From assembly GCF_013402875.1 (NCBI RefSeq), contig NZ_CP058579.1:868001-932000 (forward strand): a stretch of DNA of 64,000 nt. Direction: 5' to 3'. This document shows, one piece after another, positions 59,427 to 64,000 of this stretch. The notes under the pieces were generated by a model. The model did no database searches, was not told the DNA's origin, and saw only the letters and a program-made list of their open reading frames with translations. Numbering within the stretch: the first letter of the stretch is position 1; every line of letters starts with the position of its first letter. Origin of the DNA: Halorarum salinum (lineage in GTDB: Archaea; Halobacteriota; Halobacteria; Halobacteriales; Haloferacaceae). The position numbers and the translations under genes were made by a program.

Positions 59427-61100
59427 ATGCGGAAGACTACCAAAACCCGCAGGGACGTACTGAGAAAAACAGCCGGTGCCGGGAGCGCGGGGATCTCCCT
59501 CGCGCTGGCCGGGTGTGGGGGGTCGGGCGGCGGGAACGGAGGGGGTGGTGGTGCGGGCGACCCGGTCGATCCGATCGAACTCATCGTGACGACGCAAGAC
59601 TACGACCCAGTTCGGTACGAGTTCGGCAACCTCATCGCCGACAACTGGCGGGAACTCGGATTTGAGGTCGAAGTCAACCCGCTGGCGTGGAACTCGATCG
59701 TCGATCAAGCGATGACCCAGCAGGACTTCGACGCGTTCACCCTGAACTGGGCCGGTCGGGCCGAACGGCTCGATCCCGACGTCTTCAGTTACTCGCTGCA
59801 CCACTCCTCACAGACCGACAAGGGGTCGTACAACCACATCAACTACGTGAACTCCGAGTACGACGAGTACGCCGAAACACAACGGGAGACGTACGACGAG
59901 GAGGAACGGCGCGAGGCCGTGATGAAGTGTCAGGAGATCTTCGCCGAGGACCAGCCGCGGACGCCGATCGCGAACCAGACGCAGGCGATGCCCTACCTTG
60001 AGGACCGGTTCGACGAGGTCGTGAACATGATGGGAGAGGGGTTGATGTCCTTCTGGACGGCGGTCGACTCGGTCCCGGCCGACGGGGTCGAGCAAATCAG
60101 CCTCGGCTACCCGTCCGACGTCAACAACCTGAACCCGGTCGACGGGGCGGCGACCCACGACACGCAGACGATGCGGCTGATCTACGACAAACTCGTCCGG
60201 ATCGACAGGGACGGCACCACCCGCAACTGGCTCGCAGAAGAGATCGAGGAGGTCGACGACACGACGATCAGGGCCACGATCCGGGAGGGAGAACAGTGGC
60301 ACGACGGGGAGGATCTGACGATCGAGGACGTGAAGTTCTCCTTCGACTACCTGGGTGAACACTCGTCCGTCCTCGGTGGATTCATCGACACCCTCGAGTC
60401 GACCGAGATCGTCGACGATCGAACGGTCGAGTTCTCGTTCGAGGAGCCGTTCGCGCCGTTCATCCCGATCGGTCTCGGGCAGGTGTTCATCATCCCGCAA
60501 CACATCTGGGAGGGGGTCCCCGACGACCTCGACGGCGTCTCGGAACCCGTCGAGTGGGAGAACCCCGAACCCGTCGGCAGCGGGCCGTTCAAGTTCGTCG
60601 AGTGGAACCGCGACGAGCAGATGACCCTCGAAGCGAACGAGGATCACTTCAACCCGCCAAACATCCAGGAGCTCATCAAGGTCCCGGGCGCCGACATGCA
60701 GAGTCTAGTGCGACTCGTCGAGGACGAGTCGCTCGACATGATCGGATGGGTCGCGGGTCCCGACACGGTCAACCGCCTCGACTCCGAGGTCGATCACGTC
60801 GGCATCAGTTCGATCGACAGCCACGGGTGGTACCACATCAACTACCAGCTCGACCGCGCCCCGTTCGACGACGTCGCCGTCAGGCATGCCCTCGCGGACG
60901 CGATTCCGAAACAGGACATCGTCGACATCGTGATGGACGGGATGGCGTCCGTGGCTCACACGTTCATGGCGGAGGTCAACGAGTTCTGGCACAACCCGGA
61001 CGTGATGGAGTTCGGGGACGACATAGAGGGAGCGCAGGCGACGCTCGAGGAGGCGGGCTACACGCTCCAGAATGGCCGACTCTACTACCCGGAGGAGTAG
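59427..61100 (+). CDS. Peptide/oligopeptide ABC substrate-binding lipoprotein, apparently circularly permuted
   Basis: The 557-residue lipoprotein has a twin-arginine signal (TRRDVLRKTAGAGSAG) and lipobox LAGC with Cys30, then a Gly-rich linker. Residues 50-212 (ELIVTTQDYDPVRYEFGNLI, NWAGRAERLDPDVFSYSL, SEYDEYAE) match the C-terminal lobe of family-5 binding proteins. Residues 222-557 (QISLGYPSDVNNLNPVDGAA, WHDGEDLTIEDVKFSF, GSGPFKFVEWNRD, DAIPKQDIVDIVMDGM, ending EEAGY) match the usual N-terminal and middle parts. The order is therefore swapped. The TATA box favours ATG 59427 over 59400. It heads the operon; substrate inferred as peptides. Confidence 0.88.
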   Translation: MRKTTKTRRDVLRKTAGAGSAGISLALAGCGGSGGGNGGGGGAGDPVDPIELIVTTQDYDPVRYEFGNLIADNWRELGFEVEVNPLAWNSIVDQAMTQQDFDAFTLNWAGRAERLDPDVFSYSLHHSSQTDKGSYNHINYVNSEYDEYAETQRETYDEEERREAVMKCQEIFAEDQPRTPIANQTQAMPYLEDRFDEVVNMMGEGLMSFWTAVDSVPADGVEQISLGYPSDVNNLNPVDGAATHDTQTMRLIYDKLVRIDRDGTTRNWLAEEIEEVDDTTIRATIREGEQWHDGEDLTIEDVKFSFDYLGEHSSVLGGFIDTLESTEIVDDRTVEFSFEEPFAPFIPIGLGQVFIIPQHIWEGVPDDLDGVSEPVEWENPEPVGSGPFKFVEWNRDEQMTLEANEDHFNPPNIQELIKVPGADMQSLVRLVEDESLDMIGWVAGPDTVNRLDSEVDHVGISSIDSHGWYHINYQLDRAPFDDVAVRHALADAIPKQDIVDIVMDGMASVAHTFMAEVNEFWHNPDVMEFGDDIEGAQATLEEAGYTLQNGRLYYPEE

Positions 61101-61208
61101 CGTGCGTGGGAACGACTCACTCGCCCACGAGCGAGCGGAGGACGCGTCACCGTCGGTCGTACGGCGACGGCGGTGCTCGCACGCGGGTTCACGGGAGGGG
61201 CGTCGATA

Positions 61209-62186
61209 ATGGGGCTCCAGGAGTTCGTCGTTCGACGCATCGCCCAGTTGATCTTCACGTTCTGGGTGTTCGTCACCATCCTCTTCGTCCTGTTCAGGGC
61301 GGCGCCGGGGGACCCGACCTCGATGTTCGTCGGGCAGGGGATGTCCGCGGAGGCACGCGAAGAGACGATACAGCGCCTCGGCCTGAACGAACCGCTCCAC
61401 GTGCAGTACTTCGACTACATGGGCCAGTTGCTGACGGGGAACTTCGGGACCTCCTTCCGGTACAACGAACCGGTCTGGGACATCCTCGTCGTGAAGTTCT
61501 GGAACACCATCATTCTGATGGGGTCAGCGCTGGTGCTCGCGTACGTGCTCGGCGTCACGTTCGGCGCCCTGCTGGGGTGGTATCGGGGAACGTCGTTCGA
61601 ACGCGGCGGGATCATCGTCGCGCTGATGGCCCGCTCCTCGCCGGAGTTCTGGACGGGAATCATCGTGCTTTCGATCTTCTCGTTCTGGCTCGGCGTGTTC
61701 CCCTCCGGGGGGATGCGTTCCATCGGAGTGGAGACCACGAGTTTCGCGGGGAGGTACCTCGCCTGGGACTTCGTCTACCACATGGTCCTCCCGATGCTGG
61801 CGGGCGCCATCTACTACATGGCGACGCCGATGCTGCTGATGCGGAACACGATGCTGGACGTGCTGAAAGCCGACTTCATCGAGATCAAGAAGGCGGAGGG
61901 ACTCCCCGAGAGTCAGGTCCTGTTCCGGCACGCGGCCAGGAACTCGGTGCTGCCGCTGGTCACCGTCATGGCGCTCGTATCGGGAACCGCGATCGGCGGC
62001 TCCCTGGTCATCGAGACGGTGTTCAACTGGCCGGGGATGGGGCGGGAGATGGTCCAGTCCATCAACTACAACGACTACCCCGTCGCCATGGGGTCGTTCT
62101 TCCTCATGGGGTCGGTGGTCATCGTCATGAACTTCCTGGCCGACCTGGCGTACGGCTTCCTCGATCCACGGGTGCAGTATGATTGA
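61209..62186 (+). CDS. Peptide ABC transporter permease (DppB-like)
   Basis: The 325-residue permease begins MGLQEFVVRRIAQLIFTFWVF, with the classic Arg-rich first helix and long periplasmic loop (RAAPGDPTSMFVGQGMSAEAR, then LGLNEPLHVQYFDYM), and the EAA loop EIKKAEGLPESQVLFRHAARNSVLP that contacts the ATPase. About six helices. It follows the binding protein by 108 bases and precedes a DppC-like gene by 65 bases. Confidence 0.93.
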   Translation: MGLQEFVVRRIAQLIFTFWVFVTILFVLFRAAPGDPTSMFVGQGMSAEAREETIQRLGLNEPLHVQYFDYMGQLLTGNFGTSFRYNEPVWDILVVKFWNTIILMGSALVLAYVLGVTFGALLGWYRGTSFERGGIIVALMARSSPEFWTGIIVLSIFSFWLGVFPSGGMRSIGVETTSFAGRYLAWDFVYHMVLPMLAGAIYYMATPMLLMRNTMLDVLKADFIEIKKAEGLPESQVLFRHAARNSVLPLVTVMALVSGTAIGGSLVIETVFNWPGMGREMVQSINYNDYPVAMGSFFLMGSVVIVMNFLADLAYGFLDPRVQYD

Positions 62187-62251
62187 GACGATGAACGGGA
62201 CGTGCACGACGGAACGACCGGGCGTCGCAGCGACGGCCGGGAGGTGTAGCG

Positions 62252-63196
62252 ATGGGAACTGACGATGGACGGGCCGAGCTCCCGGACTCACTCTCCGGCG
62301 GTGCTGGAGGGTTGACGTCGACCGAGCGGCTCGTCAAGCAGGTGTCCGGCATCGTCGGGGTGCTGTGGAACAACCGGATGGGACAGGCCGGCGTGGGCAT
62401 CCTCTTCGTCTTCGTACTGCTCGGGGTGTTCGGCCCGTACCTCGCTCCACACGACCCGACCGTGATCAACCGCGCCAGCGACGGCTCGGCGCTTCGGCTC
62501 GCGGAGCCGTCCCTCACCCATCCACTGGGAACGACGAACCTGGGGCGCGACGTCGCATCGCAGGTGATCCTGGGCGCTCGAGTGTCGCTACTCATCGGGT
62601 TCTTCGCGGCGTTCATCGCCGTGTTCATCGGCCTGAACATCGGCCTCGTCAGCGGATACTTCGGCGGCTGGGTGGACGACGGGCTGATGCGCCTCACGGA
62701 CATCGCCTACGGGCTTCCGTTCCTCCCGTTCGTCCTCGTCCTGGTGTTCCTGCTGGGGCCGAGTCTCAGGAGCATTGCCATCGTCATCAGCCTGCTCCTC
62801 TGGCGCTCGACCGCCCGCGTGATCCGATCGCAGGTTCTCAGTCACAAACAGCGCCCGTACGTCGAGTCGGCGCGGGCCATCGGCGCGAGTGACTTCCGGA
62901 TCATGTACTATCACATCCTCCCGAACGTTCTCCCGCTCGCGTTCCTCTACGGTTCGTTTTCGGTGGCGTGGGCGGTGATCGGGGAGGCGAGCATCTCGTT
63001 CCTGGGGTTCGGCGACCCCACCATGACGTCGTGGGGACAGATGCTCTTCGACGCCTACAGCGCCGGCGCCATCCGGTTCGCGTGGTGGTGGGTAGCGCCA
63101 CCCGGGATCTGTATCATGCTGATGGTGATGTCCGTGTTCTTCATCGGACGTGCGCTCGAGCAGGTGACTAACCCAGAACTCCGCCATTCCGAGTAG
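62252..63196 (+). CDS. Peptide ABC transporter permease (DppC-like)
   Basis: The 314-residue permease starts with a cytosolic leader, then WNNRMGQAGVGILFVFVLLGVFGPYLAPHDPT, the typical DppC opening, HPLGTTNLGRDVASQVILGARVSL and the EAA loop YVESARAIGASDFRIMYYHILPNVLP. The motif PHDPT and HPLGTT pair is diagnostic of the family. About six helices. Confidence 0.94.
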   Translation: MGTDDGRAELPDSLSGGAGGLTSTERLVKQVSGIVGVLWNNRMGQAGVGILFVFVLLGVFGPYLAPHDPTVINRASDGSALRLAEPSLTHPLGTTNLGRDVASQVILGARVSLLIGFFAAFIAVFIGLNIGLVSGYFGGWVDDGLMRLTDIAYGLPFLPFVLVLVFLLGPSLRSIAIVISLLLWRSTARVIRSQVLSHKQRPYVESARAIGASDFRIMYYHILPNVLPLAFLYGSFSVAWAVIGEASISFLGFGDPTMTSWGQMLFDAYSAGAIRFAWWWVAPPGICIMLMVMSVFFIGRALEQVTNPELRHSE

Positions 63197-63313
63197 AATG
63201 AGTACACTACGAACCGACCGGACGGGAACGTCCGACCGAAACCGGGTGCAGTTGCGGGCGCGTCGACGCGCCTCGAGACACGCGACGCGATTCCAGCGGG
63301 GGAAACCGCCCGC

Positions 63314-64000
63314 ATGACGCTGATACGACTCGACGGACTGAAGACGTACTACCGTACGGAGGAGGGGGACGTCGCTGCGGCGGACGGCGTGTCGCTGTCG
63401 GTGTCTCCCAACGAGACGTTGGGACTCGTCGGCGAAAGCGGCAGCGGAAAGACGACCGTCGCCAAGTCGATCATCCGACTCCTCCCCGACAACGGGGAGA
63501 TCGTCGACGGAACGATCGAGTATCGGGACGAGAACGTCACGGAAATGTCGATGAAGGAGGTGCGACGGAACCTCCGCTGGAAGGAGATCTCGATGATCCC
63601 GCAGAACGCGATGAACGGGTTCGACCCCGTCCAAACCGTCTGCGATCAGATCGTCGAGGCGATCCGGGCGCACGAACCGGACACCTCCCGAGCCGAGGCC
63701 CGTTCGCGGGCCGAGGACCTGTTCGAGGAACTCGGACTCGACGCGGAGCGGATCGACGACTACCCCCACCAGTTCTCGGGCGGGATGGCCCAGCGGGCGA
63801 TGATCGCGCTCGCGCTGGCGGTCAGCCCCTCGGTCGTCCTCGCGGACGAACCGACGACCGCACTGGACGTGGTGATCCAGGACCGAATCCTGGGGACCAT
63901 CTCGGACCTCCAGGAGGAGTACGACACCGCGATGATACTGATCACCCACGACATGTCCGTCGTCTCGGAAACCTGCGACAGGATCGCGGTTATGTACGGC
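63314..64000 (+). CDS. Peptide ABC transporter ATP-binding protein (DppD-like), 3' truncated by window end
   Basis: The 229 visible residues contain Walker A GESGSGKTT (40-48), Q-loop SMIPQNAMNGF, the signature DYPHQFSGGMAQRAMI, Walker B SVVLADEPTTALDVV and the switch His in ILITHDMSVV. These are the hallmarks of DppD/OppD. The C-terminal solute-binding-specific tail and stop lie beyond the window. It follows dppC by 117 bases; a DppF partner is expected next. Start at ATG 63314 gives MTLIRLDGLKTYYRTEEGDV. Confidence 0.93.
   Translation, partial: MTLIRLDGLKTYYRTEEGDVAAADGVSLSVSPNETLGLVGESGSGKTTVAKSIIRLLPDNGEIVDGTIEYRDENVTEMSMKEVRRNLRWKEISMIPQNAMNGFDPVQTVCDQIVEAIRAHEPDTSRAEARSRAEDLFEELGLDAERIDDYPHQFSGGMAQRAMIALALAVSPSVVLADEPTTALDVVIQDRILGTISDLQEEYDTAMILITHDMSVVSETCDRIAVMYG

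Overview
The window is a 64 kb piece of a haloarchaeal (class Halobacteria) chromosome. The signs are very high G+C, strongly acidic proteins, twin-arginine lipoprotein signals, the halophile-specific double TatC, HalX and other haloarchaeal-only families, archaellum genes, and archaeal information-processing proteins (PCNA, PriL, Hjc, L39e, L31e, aIF6, SRP54). Many genes have a TATA-like box 25-31 nt upstream of the start codon with no obvious Shine-Dalgarno, as expected for leaderless haloarchaeal transcripts. I used this spacing to choose several starts. I cannot name the genus.

Layout. 1-10.6 kb: end of an unknown gene, an intron-containing tRNA-Arg(TCT), a UPF0200/UPF0201 pair, a winged-helix regulator, unknown membrane and lipoprotein genes, a split MgtE pair, surE, a ribbon-helix-helix protein, a frameshifted VIT-like gene, a nucleoside-recognition membrane protein and a LysE exporter. 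10.7-15.7 kb: SRP54, then L39e, L31e, aIF6, prefoldin alpha and FtsY (protein synthesis, folding and targeting). The rpl18a gene I would expect between aIF6 and prefoldin is absent, and a dispersed repeat lies there. 16-25 kb: Hjc, a SWIM zinc-finger protein, primase large subunit, MFS exporter, HAD hydrolase, PCNA and RlmE (replication, repair and RNA modification mixed with unknowns). 25-36 kb: DUF1059, preQ0/queuosine-type transporter with a ribbon-helix-helix partner, UspA, a MaoC hydratase, and the divergent Tat translocase genes tatC2 (double) and tatC1. 36-45 kb: small zinc and acidic haloarchaeal proteins, a FemAB/GNAT-like protein, PHP phosphoesterase, GNAT, DedA, HemB and a RecJ-like DHH phosphoesterase.

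45-58.4 kb is the motility region: a HalX response regulator divergent from a KaiC-like ATPase, an EarA-like winged-helix protein, two tandem archaellins, a DUF7500-like protein, cheY, a double-domain cheC, cheD, then arlCE, arlF, arlG, arlH, arlI and arlJ in one close-packed run. CheA, CheB, CheR, CheW and CheF are not in the window.

58.6-64 kb: an Lrp/AsnC regulator divergent from a dipeptide/oligopeptide ABC importer operon (substrate-binding lipoprotein, two permeases, ATPase cut by the window end). The substrate-binding protein reads as a circular permutation of the family-5 solute-binding fold, the most striking single observation here.

At least seven intergenic gaps carry pieces of one modular, GC-rich, non-coding repeat family (shared modules TCGAAAGCCCCCGCGG, CCTCCCCAGCC, CGGCCCCTTTCAGTCCC and a 24-nt hairpin). 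No CRISPR array, rRNA, transposase, integrase or replication origin was seen.
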